The notes under the pieces are model-generated. The model did no database searches, had not been told where the DNA came from, and was given only the letters and a program-made list of their open reading frames with translations. Source: JAAXXJ01 sp964412455 (GTDB lineage: Bacteria; Nitrospirota; UBA9217). Taken from it: a stretch of 64,000 bases of DNA. A program made the position numbers and the translations under genes. This document shows, in pieces, positions 34,617-42,855 of the stretch; position 1 is the stretch's first letter; every line of letters begins with the position of its first letter. The DNA lies in the NCBI GenBank assembly GCA_964412455.1, contig CAYPOT010000003.1, positions 1-64,000 of the forward strand, given 5' to 3'.

Positions 34617-34817
34617 ATGGCAAAAGGAACCGTAAAGTGGTTCAATGACTCCAAGGGATTTGGATTCATTGCCGCAGAGGACGGAGCAGACGTGTTTGTT
34701 CACTTTTCTGCTATTCAGGACGCGGGTTTCAAGTCCCTGGCCGAAGGTCAGGCAGTGACGTTCGACATTGAAGACAGCCCGAAGGGTCCCAAGGCAGCGA
34801 ATGTCGTAAAGGCATAG
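34617..34817 (+). CDS. cspA: Cold shock protein, CspA family
   Basis: Encodes 66 aa, the family's usual size. RNA-binding motifs RNP1 (KGFGFI, residues 13-18) and RNP2 (VFVHF, about 27-31) with the conserved W8 and aromatic residues are present. It binds single-stranded RNA/DNA and melts RNA structure. AAGGAGG lies 10 nt before the ATG, and the gene is flanked by two terminators. Many genomes have several csp genes and not all respond to cold. Confidence 0.97.
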   Translation: MAKGTVKWFNDSKGFGFIAAEDGADVFVHFSAIQDAGFKSLAEGQAVTFDIEDSPKGPKAANVVKA

Positions 34818-34834
34818 TTCGCGTCATCCATGAA

Positions 34835-34876
34835 CAAGGCAGGCTGCATCAGGGCAGCCTGCCTTTTCTTTTTTGA
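34835..34876 (+). terminator. Terminator of cspA
   Basis: Stem AAGGCAGGCTGC / GCAGCCTGCCTT with loop ATCAGG, followed by TTCTTTTTT, 18 nt after the stop codon. Confidence 0.92.
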
Positions 34877-35321
34877 GCATCTCCCATACGAGCGGGTAAC
34901 GTAAGGCCGCCTGCAAGCTATCCAGCATGTTTCACGGGATGCGGGGAGTTTTGGAAAGGCACAAGACCAAAGCCTCTACCTTACCCCTGCACCGGGTAGC
35001 TCTGACGCGAAAGACGCGCTCAAAGATGCCCCCGACAGTGATCGAAAAAGAAAAGAGCTGGCCTGCATGTGCGAAGTGAAAGTGCACTTGGATAGCTGAA
35101 TAGTGTTATTGAAGCTCCCTGCGGCAAGCTGCCCTGCATGTTATGAAGTTGTTGAATAATAAAAAGAGAAATGCCCCCTCGACAGGAGCCGAGAGCATCT
35201 TTGGGCTGCAAACTGCGCTCGCGCCCGTCGGTAGGCCACGGTTCTACCCTTAATGCCGCTCATTTCACCCATCTCTCGCTGAGCCACAAACCGCATCGAA
35301 ACAGAAAGAGTTAACGCCTGA
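34877..35321. repeat. Repeat debris related to the CTAATCGCTCGCT family
   Basis: Gene-free region. 34940-34978 (TTCACGGGATGCGGGG...GGAAAGGCACAAGACCAAAGCC) matches the tail of copy R4 at 37550-37592, and 35107-35130 (TTGAAGCTCCCTGCGGCAAGCTG) matches its left hairpin. The CTAATCGCTCGCT core between them is missing, so this is a deleted copy. Confidence 0.6.
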
Positions 35322-36212
35322 TTAGTTGCCGAGCATCATGGTTAAGAATGCTTCCTGATAGACAGTCGTTTTTTTGTCCTTTCTTGTCGCAATGCAGATA
35401 TGCTCAAATCCAAGATAATGGCTCAATGAGACATACCCCAGCTTCTTCCTTTTCTTAAAGACAGGCAATCCCTTGACGATTGACGCGAACGTAACGCCAA
35501 GCCCCATTTCCACGTAGAGGGAACTCAGCTCGACGTTCGAGGATTCCATAATCACGAAATAGCCGAGGCCATGCCTGCGAAAAAGATCTTCCAGTTTGTT
35601 GCGATGGAGAGATTCTGTGCTTTTCGGCGGCAATATAAGCGGACATTGGGCAATCTTCTCAAGAGACACATGTTTTGCCCGCGCCAGGGGATGGCCCGCC
35701 TGGGTCAACAGGACAGGTTCAACCTTTTTCCATCGATGCTTGTTCAGGTCCCGCGGGATCATGCCCTCGACGGCTATGCCGAAATCCACGTCTCCGCTTT
35801 TAACTAATGCGATCACGTCCCTCTGGGGTCGATCGAGTAATGAGAGCTCGACCCAGGGAAAGTGCTTATTGTATTTTTTCACAATCTCCGGGAGAAGATG
35901 ATAGAGAGTCGTAAAAGGAGCGGCGATTTTCAGCCGGCCTTTCTTCAGACCCTTGTGTTCTCCGATATCCCCGATCAGTTTGTCGTATTCCTGCAAAAGG
36001 GATTCGGAAAACCTGAAGAACCGTTCCCCCAAAGGGGTGAGGGCGATCTTTCGCTTTCCGATTCGTTCAAACAGCTGGCAATCGAGCTCCCGCTCGAGCG
36101 ATTTGATCTGCTGAGTCAAGGCTGATTGTGTCCGGTACGTGGCCTCAGCTGCCCGGGTAAAGCTCCCGAGCTTCGCCACGTGATAGAAGCCGTTTATCTG
36201 CTGCCATTCCAT
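35322..36212 (-). CDS. LysR family transcriptional regulator
   Basis: Encodes 296 aa. N-terminal winged helix-turn-helix (about residues 1-60; GSFTRAAEATYRTQSALTQQIKSLE) and a LysR substrate-binding domain (about 88-296). GGAGGG precedes the ATG. It is divergent from the cupin/thioesterase pair, the usual layout for a LysR protein controlling its neighbours and itself. Effector unknown. Confidence 0.94.
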   Translation of the reverse strand: MEWQQINGFYHVAKLGSFTRAAEATYRTQSALTQQIKSLERELDCQLFERIGKRKIALTPLGERFFRFSESLLQEYDKLIGDIGEHKGLKKGRLKIAAPFTTLYHLLPEIVKKYNKHFPWVELSLLDRPQRDVIALVKSGDVDFGIAVEGMIPRDLNKHRWKKVEPVLLTQAGHPLARAKHVSLEKIAQCPLILPPKSTESLHRNKLEDLFRRHGLGYFVIMESSNVELSSLYVEMGLGVTFASIVKGLPVFKKRKKLGYVSLSHYLGFEHICIATRKDKKTTVYQEAFLTMMLGN

Positions 36213-36233
36213 ACGCCCTCCCGTGAGTTTTCA

Positions 36234-36285
36234 TATATTAGCATAACTAATGATAATTATCTAAACATTTAATTTGCCTAATATA
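36234..36285. promoter_or_regulatory. Candidate LysR operator
   Basis: ATTAGCATAACTAAT (36237-36251) is a 15-bp palindrome of T-N11-A type. TATATTAG (36234-36241) is also inverted with CTAATATA (36278-36285). Both lie between the divergent lysR and cupin genes. Confidence 0.6.
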
Positions 36286-36357
36286 TGCTGACAGGCGATA
36301 ATCGCATATCGGAAACATAGTTCGTCCAACGCGGTTTAGGGCCGAAGGAGGACGCAA

Positions 36358-36729
36358 ATGGAAAATAATTTTTCGCATTTCATAACGGAACTGCCTCGCG
36401 CAGACATCTCCGTTCCTGGCTTGCATGCCTATCTTCTTCAATGTATCGATCATCAGGTTCTTTTCATGGCCTTCGAACATGATGTAGACATCCCGGAACA
36501 TACTCACGACGCCCAATGGGGCGCTGTTTTGGATGGTGAGATCCATCTATCAATAAACGGTAAAAGCAGGGTCTACAAAAGAGGCGACACCTACTTTATT
36601 CCCAAGAACAGGCCACATCACGCCAAAATCAAGGCGGGCTATAAAGATGTGACGGTATTCAACCAGAAGGATAGATATAAACCGAAGGCAGTCAACGACG
36701 GCCGCGCAAGGATGTCGGACGTTGATTGA
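36358..36729 (+). CDS. Cupin domain protein
   Basis: Encodes 123 aa: one beta-barrel cupin with metal ligands in motif 1, PEHTHDAQWGAVLDGEIHL (two His, then Gln in place of the usual Glu, and a Gly-x-x-x-x-Glu-x-x-x segment) and the second motif ending FIPKNRPHHAKI. It may be a small-molecule binding protein or isomerase/dioxygenase-like enzyme. GAAGGAGG precedes the ATG. It is 11 nt upstream of the thioesterase gene and divergent from lysR, which likely regulates it. Confidence 0.88.
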   Translation: MENNFSHFITELPRADISVPGLHAYLLQCIDHQVLFMAFEHDVDIPEHTHDAQWGAVLDGEIHLSINGKSRVYKRGDTYFIPKNRPHHAKIKAGYKDVTVFNQKDRYKPKAVNDGRARMSDVD

Positions 36730-36740
36730 GGAGGAGAACC

Positions 36741-37175
36741 ATGCCAAGCGATACTTTACAGCCCGGGCTGTCTTATGAATTCAAGTTTACGATCACCGAG
36801 AATAAGACAGTACCATATCTTTATCCCGAATCTCCAGAGTTTCAGGTCATGCCCAAGGTGTTGGCAACCGGGTTTATGGTGGGGCTCTTCGAGTGGGCGT
36901 GCATCATGGCAGTGAAACCTCATCTGGACTGGCCTGATGAGCAGACTGTCGGGACCGACGTGAGGTTGAGCCACATGGCGGCTACCCCTCCGGGGCTCAC
37001 TGTAACCGTAAACGTGACGCTGGAGAAGGTCGAGGGGAGAAAACTGACGTTTTTTATTGTCGGCAATGATGGACTGGATAAAATTTCCGAAGGCACCCAT
37101 GAGCGATTCATCATCGATGCAGCCAAATTCAACGCAAAAACAGCGGCTAAACGCAGGCCGAAGTCCGCTGAATGA
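36741..37175 (+). CDS. FlK-like hot-dog thioesterase family protein
   Basis: Encodes 144 aa from the ATG with GAGGAGGAG upstream. The pattern LATGFMVGLFEWACI, GTDVRLSHMAATPPG, VEGRKLTFFIV and EGTHERFII matches the fluoroacetyl-CoA thioesterase (FlK) family, with the likely catalytic Thr in ATGF, Glu in FEWA and His in LSHMAATP. Relatives of unknown role are common in anaerobes and presumably hydrolyse a short-chain acyl-CoA. It is in an operon with the cupin gene. Confidence 0.85.
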   Translation: MPSDTLQPGLSYEFKFTITENKTVPYLYPESPEFQVMPKVLATGFMVGLFEWACIMAVKPHLDWPDEQTVGTDVRLSHMAATPPGLTVTVNVTLEKVEGRKLTFFIVGNDGLDKISEGTHERFIIDAAKFNAKTAAKRRPKSAE

Positions 37176-37209
37176 TACGATCATTTACGATATGGATTAA
37201 GCCTATAAG

Positions 37210-37302
37210 GAATCTTCGATCCTCAGGGTAGTAATAATTTATTCTAATCGCTCGCTAACCCGTCGCAAGGTACGGGGAATGCGCTCGCTCCTGGATTCAC
37301 TG
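37210..37302 (+). repeat. CTAATCGCTCGCT dispersed repeat, copy R3
   Basis: TCTTCGATCCTCAGGGTAG, TTTATTCTAATCGCTCGCT, then the central hairpin CCCGTCGCAAGGTACGGG, and ATGCGCTCGCTCCTGGATTC. It is followed immediately by an inserted element at 37302-37436. Confidence 0.85.
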
Positions 37303-37436
37303 GTGCGCGCAGGCATGCCAGAGAGCTGTACATTACACGCCACTATACGGCCATCCTCAGCACTTGACGCTAACGCTGTGCTGTTCAGCTGTTCTGCTTT
37401 ATTAATGTTTTGTAACGCATGCCTGTGCGCGCACCT
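37302..37436. mobile_element. Small element with terminal inverted repeats
   Basis: About 135 bp bounded by GTGCGCGCAGGCATGC on the left and GCATGCCTGTGCGCGCAC on the right, inverted relative to each other with a 2-nt difference. It sits exactly between repeat copies R3 and R4. The interior is unrelated AT-richer sequence. It is probably a non-autonomous insertion. Confidence 0.6.
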
Positions 37437-37437
37437 G

Positions 37438-37600
37438 TTGAAGCTCCCTGCAAGCTGCAGGGAAGCTTCGATCCTCAAGGTAATAATAAATTATTCTAAT
37501 CGCTCGCTAACCCCGTAGCAAGCTACAGGGAATGCGCTCGCTCCTGGATTCACGGGATGCAGGCGTTTTTGGAAAAGCGCAAGACTAAAGCCTTTCCCCT
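37438..37600 (+). repeat. CTAATCGCTCGCT dispersed repeat, copy R4 (full length)
   Basis: The most complete copy: left hairpin TTGAAGCTCCCTGCAAGCTGCAGGGAAGCTTC, AT-rich linker, core TTATTCTAATCGCTCGCTAA, central hairpin CCCGTAGCAAGCTACAGGG, arm GCGCTCGCTCCTGGATTCAC, and tail GGGATGCAGGCG...GGAAAAGCGCAAGACTAAAGCC. Confidence 0.88.
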
Positions 37601-37633
37601 TCCCGCCGGTCTTTTCCGCTCCGAGGAGCCGCT

Positions 37634-37743
37634 AAAAAAACCGGGCAGGGAGTTTGTCTCCCTGCCCTTGTGCTATCCCCTGTGGCGCCTGCCGATAATG
37701 AGCAGAACGGTGATGCTCTGCTACTATATGTAAGCTTCCAACA
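37634..37743 (-). ncRNA. Candidate small RNA
   Basis: On the minus strand a TTGACA/TATCTT promoter (37750-37778) is followed about 75 nt later by an intrinsic terminator: 10-bp stem GGGCAGGGAG / CTCCCTGCCC (37643-37667), GG and T7 (37634-37640). No open frame of useful size lies between and no minus-strand gene reads in from the right. This makes a self-contained transcription unit of about 110 nt. No known RNA family was recognised. Confidence 0.5.
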
Positions 37744-37749
37744 GGATAG

Positions 37750-37778
37750 AAGATAATATAAATCCCGTATTTTGTCAA
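37750..37778 (-). promoter_or_regulatory. Promoter of the candidate small RNA
   Basis: Minus-strand TTGACA (37773-37778), 17-bp spacer, TATCTT (37750-37755). Confidence 0.55.
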
Positions 37779-37872
37779 GAAAAAAACGGCCGTCAAGAGG
37801 GCGGTCCGATCGTATGGTTTTACGCCTTTTTTCCGCTTTTCTCCCCGGGGAGAGTATGCTATACTTTTGCCT

Positions 37873-39411
37873 ATGAAAAATGAGATCCTTCCCCTCGACC
37901 AGATGCTGGGAGAGCAGGCCCGTCAGATCTCCCGAAAGACGTTCGTTAAATTTGAAGGCAAGAAGTACTCGTACCGGGAAATGGACCGCCTCGCCTCGGT
38001 GTTCGCGGCCTATCTCCTGGAGCGCGGCCTTCGGCGCGGCGACCGGATCGCCCTTCTGAGCTGCAACTGCCACGAGTACATCGCGGCCTATTTCGGCATC
38101 ATCAGGGCCGGGGGATGCGTCCTGCCGGTCAACAACATGCTGACCCACGAAGAGGTGGACTTCATTCTTCAGGATGCCGGCGTGACCACCGTATTCTACG
38201 ACGCCGAATGTTCGAACACGGTGCATAAGCTCCGGCAGCGGGACCGCGAGACCCGCCAGTATCACGCTCTCTCGGAGACCGTACGGAAGTTCTCCCCGTC
38301 CGGTCCGTTGCCGGAATTTCCCCGGTCGGATCCCGATGACGTGTCGACCATCCTGTACACCTCAGGCACCACGGGCAGACCCAAGGGCGCGCTCCTGACC
38401 CATCGGAACCTCATTTCCAACGCGCTCGGCTCCAACGAGGTCATCCATATTTCGCAGAAGGACCGGTTCGTGGTCTTCCTGCCGCTGTTCCATTCCTTTA
38501 CCTTTACGGTGTGCGTCATACTTCCGCTTCTGAGGGGCGCCATGATTTCGCTGCTGCCCGGCGTGAGGCCTTTTCAGCGGGTCGTGAAGAGCCTTATCGT
38601 GGACCGGATCACGCTCTTTGTGGCCATCCCGACGGTCTACAAGATCCTTGCTGAAAAGAACATGCCCTTCTTCATAAAACTGCTGCTGAACCTCAGGCTG
38701 TGCGTCTCCGGTGCCGCGCCGCTGCCGGTCAAGGTCATCCGTGAGTTCGAGGCGGCCTTCAAAGTGCCGCTTCTGGAAGGGTATGGGCTCACCGAAGCCT
38801 CGCCCGTCGTATCCATCAATCCCCTGGAAAAGGGGAAGAGCAAACCCGGCACCGTTGGCAAGCCGATCCCCGGGATCGAGGTCAAGATCGTGGATGATGC
38901 AGGCGCACCGGTGCCCATGGGGACTCCCGGGGAACTGATCGTCAAGGGGCCCAATGTGATGAAAGGATATCTGAACCGCCCCGAGGACACGGCCAAAACC
39001 ATCAAGGACGGGTGGCTTTTCACGGGCGATATCGCCGCGCTCGACGAGGACGGCTATATCAAGATCATCGACCGGAAGAAGGACCTGATCATCGTCGACG
39101 GCCTCAACGTGTATCCCTATGAAGTGGAGGAGGTCCTCTACCGGCATCCCGCGGTCAAGGACTGCTCCATGATCGGCGTGGCCCATGAGCATGAAGAGGG
39201 GAAGGAACTGGGCATCATGTACGTGGTGCTCCAGGAGGGGAAGTCCGCGAATCAGAAGGACCTCCGCGAATACCTCACCGAGCATGTGGCCCATTACAAG
39301 ATCCCGAGGCGGTTCATCTTCACCGAAGAGTTGCCGAGGACAGCGACCGGAAAGATCATGAAGAAAGAGCTTCGCGTCTGGTATCGCGAGCGGGAAACGA
39401 AGAAGCAGTAG
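37873..39411 (+). CDS. Long-chain fatty-acid--CoA ligase (AMP-forming)
   Basis: Encodes 512 aa. ANL superfamily motifs: P-loop-like YTSGTTGRPKGALLTH (A3), GYGLTEASPVV (A5), DGWLFTGDIAALDEDGYIKIIDRKKDLI (A7/A8) with GLNVYPYEVEE, and the C-terminal catalytic Lys in PRTATGKIMKKELR (A10). It activates a carboxylic acid to acyl-AMP then acyl-CoA; long-chain fatty acids are most likely from similarity. The ATG at 37873 is preferred to an in-frame TTG 6 nt upstream. TATACT at 37860-37865 ends 7 nt before it, so the transcript seems leaderless. A terminator follows. Confidence 0.92.
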   Translation: MKNEILPLDQMLGEQARQISRKTFVKFEGKKYSYREMDRLASVFAAYLLERGLRRGDRIALLSCNCHEYIAAYFGIIRAGGCVLPVNNMLTHEEVDFILQDAGVTTVFYDAECSNTVHKLRQRDRETRQYHALSETVRKFSPSGPLPEFPRSDPDDVSTILYTSGTTGRPKGALLTHRNLISNALGSNEVIHISQKDRFVVFLPLFHSFTFTVCVILPLLRGAMISLLPGVRPFQRVVKSLIVDRITLFVAIPTVYKILAEKNMPFFIKLLLNLRLCVSGAAPLPVKVIREFEAAFKVPLLEGYGLTEASPVVSINPLEKGKSKPGTVGKPIPGIEVKIVDDAGAPVPMGTPGELIVKGPNVMKGYLNRPEDTAKTIKDGWLFTGDIAALDEDGYIKIIDRKKDLIIVDGLNVYPYEVEEVLYRHPAVKDCSMIGVAHEHEEGKELGIMYVVLQEGKSANQKDLREYLTEHVAHYKIPRRFIFTEELPRTATGKIMKKELRVWYRERETKKQ

Positions 39412-39430
39412 CCCAACCTCCCTCATCCCC

Positions 39431-39462
39431 TCGCCGCGTCGAATGATGCGGCGATTTTTTTT
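39431..39462 (+). terminator. Terminator of acyl-CoA ligase gene
   Basis: Stem TCGCCGC / GCGGCGA with 10-nt loop, followed by T8, 20 nt after the stop. Confidence 0.88.
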
Positions 39463-39565
39463 GCTCCTTCGTTGCATCCGCCGTGTCCGTCATGGTAGTA
39501 TTCAGCAATTCATCAAATTGCTCCGGCCCTGGCGTTCAGGCTTGACCGGAGCAGAGGAGGCGACC

Positions 39566-40027
39566 ATGGAAAAAAACTCTGTGCGGTTCTGGACAGGAGC
39601 GGTTCTGCTGTTCCTCATTACGGTAGCTCCCGCTATAGCAAGCGACGTGCGGTACACGACGGACATCAAGGCGGTATTCGACCGTCAGTGCGCGATGTGC
39701 CACGGGGAGGGATCGCCGGAGTACGGCGATTTCAAGAAAGACAAGGAAAAGTTCACGAAGCTGTTCAAAGGACCGAAGATGGACAGCTACGCCCATCTGG
39801 TCTTCTTCACCGGCTGGCCGGACACGGGCGCGCTGATGCGACGTCTCGATGACGGGAAGGGCGCGAAGGACGGCAAGGCGGGGAACATGTACCAGCATCT
39901 CGGCTCGGACGACGCGGAGCGGCAGAAGAACCTGCGAATATTCAAGGACTGGGTCGGGAACTGGACGCTCAAGCGGTTCCCGGACCTCACGAAAGAGGAC
40001 CTTGCCGGGATCACGGTGAAGTATTGA
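39566..40027 (+). CDS. Periplasmic c-type cytochrome, monohaem
   Basis: Encodes 153 aa. A signal peptide covers about residues 1-25 (cleavage ASA/AIA-SD). A single haem site C-A-M-C-H follows soon after (CAMCHGEG, about residues 42-48). A distal Met is possibly in GPKMDSY or TGALMRR. It is Lys-rich and likely a small soluble electron carrier. GAGGAGG lies 6 nt before the ATG. It is a single gene with its own terminator. Confidence 0.88.
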   Translation: MEKNSVRFWTGAVLLFLITVAPAIASDVRYTTDIKAVFDRQCAMCHGEGSPEYGDFKKDKEKFTKLFKGPKMDSYAHLVFFTGWPDTGALMRRLDDGKGAKDGKAGNMYQHLGSDDAERQKNLRIFKDWVGNWTLKRFPDLTKEDLAGITVKY

Positions 40028-40055
40028 TCTGCAGCGATCGGCAGCACTCAAAGAG

Positions 40056-40096
40056 AAAAGCGGGAAGACCGTGTGCCTTTCCGCTTTTGTTGTTTC
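40056..40096 (+). terminator. Terminator of cytochrome gene
   Basis: Stem AAAAGCGGGAA / TTTCCGCTTTT (one G-T pair), followed by GTTGTTT. It is 28 nt past the stop and may also stop the convergent kinase transcript. Confidence 0.65.
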
Positions 40097-40169
40097 CCGT
40101 GCCGTTGCGACGCCAGGGACGCGGTTGCCGTCCTGTCCGTCAGGGAGAGAATCGTGCGTAGGAGGATCA

Positions 40170-41438
40170 TCAGCGGGTGCCGGACGGCTGTTTTTTATTC
40201 TTTTTGGTGACCTTGGCGGATTTTCTGCTTTGTGCGGGTTTCTTCTTCTGATCGACGATCAGTGTCGTCGACGGGGTCGAGACAACAGGGGTGACGATCA
40301 TCCGGCTCACTGGCACCGAGAAAGGCGTCACGACCGGAGGAGCGTCTGCGGTTGTCTGCGGCAGGGTGACGAGCGGCGTCTGCCGCTGTGACGTGCCCAG
40401 CAGACGGTTCGTCCATCGGCCTCCCCTGCTCTGGTCGTAATAGATCCCTCCTGCCGCGGCAAGTAACACGAGCACTGCGATCGCCGAGACCTTCGCTAAC
40501 CGCTGGATCAGGGTGACCGGTCTTCCCGTGATGATCATAGTTTCCTGTTCCGGCGCGGCCTCGAACACCTTTCGCGAGACGAGGTATTCCGATATCCGCA
40601 GCAGGGAAGCGGCTTTCGTGGTCCTGCCGGCCAGGCGTTTGCCCAGTTTCTTCTCCAGGTCCATCATGGAGCCGTACCGCCGCGTCGGCTTCTTCTTCAG
40701 ACATTTCTTGATGATCCGCTGCACACCGCAGGGAATGGCGCTGTTCACGCGGCGGGGCGAGGTGAACCCGTCCTTCATGATCTTGGCAGTGACTGCGCGG
40801 GTCTCCTCGTCGGTGAAGGGCTTGACGCCGGTGAACATCTCGTACAGCACGATGCCGAAGGAGAAGATGTCGGACCGGGCATCGAGCGGCTGACCGAGGA
40901 TCTGCTCGGGCGACATGTAGGCCGGGGTGCCGATGAGGGTCCCGGGCATGGTCAGCGCGTCAAGGTGGCGGGTATGGGCGATGCCGAAGTCCATAAGCTT
41001 GACCTCGCCGTTCCGCTTGACCATGATGTTGCTCGGCTTGATGTCGCGGTGGATGAGCCCGCGCATGTGGGCGTAGTCCAGGGCGCTGCAGACCTGGATC
41101 GCGATCATGATGCCCACGTCCACGGGGAGGGGGCCGGTCTTTTCGATGATCCCGGCGAGGTCGGTGCCGTCCACGTATTCCATCACGATCGCGAAGTGCG
41201 GCCGTTTCCAGTAATCATAAATATGGACGATGTTCTCGTGCTGGAGCGACGCGGCGACGCGGCTCTCCCGCTCGAAGCGTTTTACGATCTGACCGTCGGA
41301 ATGGTACGAGCGCTTCAGCTGCTTGATCGCCACCGGGCGGTCAAGGGACTTCTGGACGGCCTTGTACACGGTGGCCATGCCGCCCGCCCCGATCTCGTCC
41401 AGTACTTCGTATTCGTCCTTGAGCTGTTGTATCGCCAT
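40170..41438 (-). CDS. Ser/Thr protein kinase with C-terminal membrane anchor
   Basis: Encodes 422 aa. Hanks-type kinase domain (about residues 10-275): GAGGMATVYKA (Gly loop), VAIKQLKR (ATP Lys), HRDIKPSNIM (catalytic loop), MDFGIAH (metal), GTPAYMSPEQ (activation loop/P+1). A membrane helix follows at about 325-345, then a Thr/Pro-rich presumably periplasmic segment ending in a Lys-rich tail (KVTKKNKKQPSG). Most bacterial kinases of this type sense through the outer part; here that part is short and disordered. Last gene of the FHA-PP2C-kinase operon, 189 nt after the phosphatase. Confidence 0.95.
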   Translation of the reverse strand: MAIQQLKDEYEVLDEIGAGGMATVYKAVQKSLDRPVAIKQLKRSYHSDGQIVKRFERESRVAASLQHENIVHIYDYWKRPHFAIVMEYVDGTDLAGIIEKTGPLPVDVGIMIAIQVCSALDYAHMRGLIHRDIKPSNIMVKRNGEVKLMDFGIAHTRHLDALTMPGTLIGTPAYMSPEQILGQPLDARSDIFSFGIVLYEMFTGVKPFTDEETRAVTAKIMKDGFTSPRRVNSAIPCGVQRIIKKCLKKKPTRRYGSMMDLEKKLGKRLAGRTTKAASLLRISEYLVSRKVFEAAPEQETMIITGRPVTLIQRLAKVSAIAVLVLLAAAGGIYYDQSRGGRWTNRLLGTSQRQTPLVTLPQTTADAPPVVTPFSVPVSRMIVTPVVSTPSTTLIVDQKKKPAQSRKSAKVTKKNKKQPSGTR

Positions 41439-41627
41439 TATGATTACCTAACCCGGACAAGCCGGAACCAAAAGCCAAACCAAAAGGCGTCCCTCGCAAA
41501 GCCGCAAAGGCCGCAAAGAAAACTGAGAACCAGGAGGCTAACCTTAACCTCTGGTTTACATCTTCCAGGATCCGGCCTTTCTTTGCGAGCTTGGTGTCTT
41601 TGCGAGACATATATTGCTTGTGTCTTG

Positions 41628-42389
41628 TCAGACTTCCAGCACCTTCACCACCACCGCCGTTATGTTGTCCACGCCGCCTGCCTTGTTCGCGGCGTCAATG
41701 AGACTCCGGACCGCCTGCCTGGGCTCCGAGGATCCGAGCATCTTTGCCAGCTCCCGGTCGGAAACCATCTCCGTCAGTCCGTCGGAACACAGGAGGAACG
41801 CGTCGCCCGACTGCACCTGGTGTTCCATCAGGTCCGGAGCGGCCTCCCGGTCGATCCCGAGGGCCCGCGTGATCATGTGGCGGTTGGGGCTCGTCCGCGC
41901 CTGCGCGGGCGTGAGGAGACCGGCCCGCACTTGCTCCGCGACGACGGAATGGTCGTTCGTCAACTGCGCAAGCGTCCCGCCGCGCAAACGATAGGCGCGG
42001 CTGTCGCCGATGTGCGCGAGGAACGCCCGCTTCCGCGTCAGGAGGAGCGCCGTCAGCGTCGTTCCCATGCCGCCGCGGGCGGGATTCTTCACGGCCTCCT
42101 CGCGGATGTTGCGGTTCGCAAGCGTGACCGCGTGGCGGAACGCGGCAGGCTCGGGTACGTCATCTGAGCGGACCTCTGAAGGCGGCGTCCGGTCCTTATC
42201 ACCGAGCAGGTCCGGCATCGCTTCGGCAAGCGTTTCGACGGCAATGCGGCTCGCGACCTCGCCCGCCTCGCTGCCGCCGACGCCGTCGGCCACAGCGTAT
42301 AATCCCTGCGCGTCGTTGACGAGCCAGGCGTCCTCGTTGTTGGCCCGCTTCTTTCCGGGATCGGTCCCGCCGGAGGAGAGAATTTTCAT
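41628..42389 (-). CDS. PP2C-type Ser/Thr protein phosphatase
   Basis: Encodes 253 aa, a single soluble PP2C/Stp domain. Metal-binding motifs: K-R-A-N-N-E-D-A near the N-terminus, V-A-D-G-V-G-G, G-D-S-R-A-Y-R-L, C-S-D-G-L-T-E-M and G-G-V-D-N-I-T-A near the end. It should reverse phosphorylation by the kinase encoded next to it. Its ATG follows the FHA gene stop directly (TAAATG). Confidence 0.95.
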   Translation of the reverse strand: MKILSSGGTDPGKKRANNEDAWLVNDAQGLYAVADGVGGSEAGEVASRIAVETLAEAMPDLLGDKDRTPPSEVRSDDVPEPAAFRHAVTLANRNIREEAVKNPARGGMGTTLTALLLTRKRAFLAHIGDSRAYRLRGGTLAQLTNDHSVVAEQVRAGLLTPAQARTSPNRHMITRALGIDREAAPDLMEHQVQSGDAFLLCSDGLTEMVSDRELAKMLGSSEPRQAVRSLIDAANKAGGVDNITAVVVKVLEV

Positions 42390-42788
42390 TTATGCGATCT
42401 CATAGGTCCTGCCCCTGCCGGTGTCCTGGAGGATGAACTGCATGACCGTGTCTCCGACACGGAACTTGTCGCCATGGCGAAGTTTCCTCTGCCGGATGGA
42501 CACCCCCCGCATATGCGTACCGTTGGTGCTGTCCAGGTCCTTGAGGATGAAGGCGCTCTCATGGAACACGATCACCGCGTGCTCCCGCGAGGCCATGGGA
42601 TCCCTGAGCGTGATAGCGGCGTCCTTGCTCCTGCCGATGATGGCGTAGGTCCTCTCGATCGGATATTCCATGCCCTCGGCATAGCCTTCCAGGATCACCA
42701 CGGAGGCCTGGTAGCGAGCCGGTATCCCTTTCGTGGTGCGTGTTGGCTGCCGTATCTGGGTCTTGTCGTCGCCAGCTGCAGGTCCCAT
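42390..42788 (-). CDS. FHA domain protein
   Basis: Encodes 132 aa. FHA domain over about residues 45-125 with the phosphothreonine-binding pattern I-I-G-R-S (Arg), S-R-E-H-A (Ser-x-x-His) and S-T-N-G-T-H (Asn). The first 25 residues contain TRTT and TQIR threonines, which could be substrate sites for the kinase, giving intramolecular or trans binding. GGAGGG precedes the ATG. First gene of the FHA-PP2C-kinase operon; a promoter lies at 42827-42855. Confidence 0.93.
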   Translation of the reverse strand: MGPAAGDDKTQIRQPTRTTKGIPARYQASVVILEGYAEGMEYPIERTYAIIGRSKDAAITLRDPMASREHAVIVFHESAFILKDLDSTNGTHMRGVSIRQRKLRHGDKFRVGDTVMQFILQDTGRGRTYEIA

Positions 42789-42826
42789 ATCGAGTTCCCT
42801 CCGTATACCGCGATCAGATGAAGCCT

Positions 42827-42855
42827 ATGATAGGATACTGACGTGAAAAGGTCAA
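42827..42855 (-). promoter_or_regulatory. Promoter of the FHA-PP2C-kinase operon
   Basis: Minus-strand TTGACC (42850-42855), 17-bp spacer, TATCAT (42827-42832). Confidence 0.7.

Noticed and set aside
32480..37600. CRISPR array
   Set aside because: The repeats here are hairpin modules with variable spacing and no regular spacer pattern; no cas genes are in the window.
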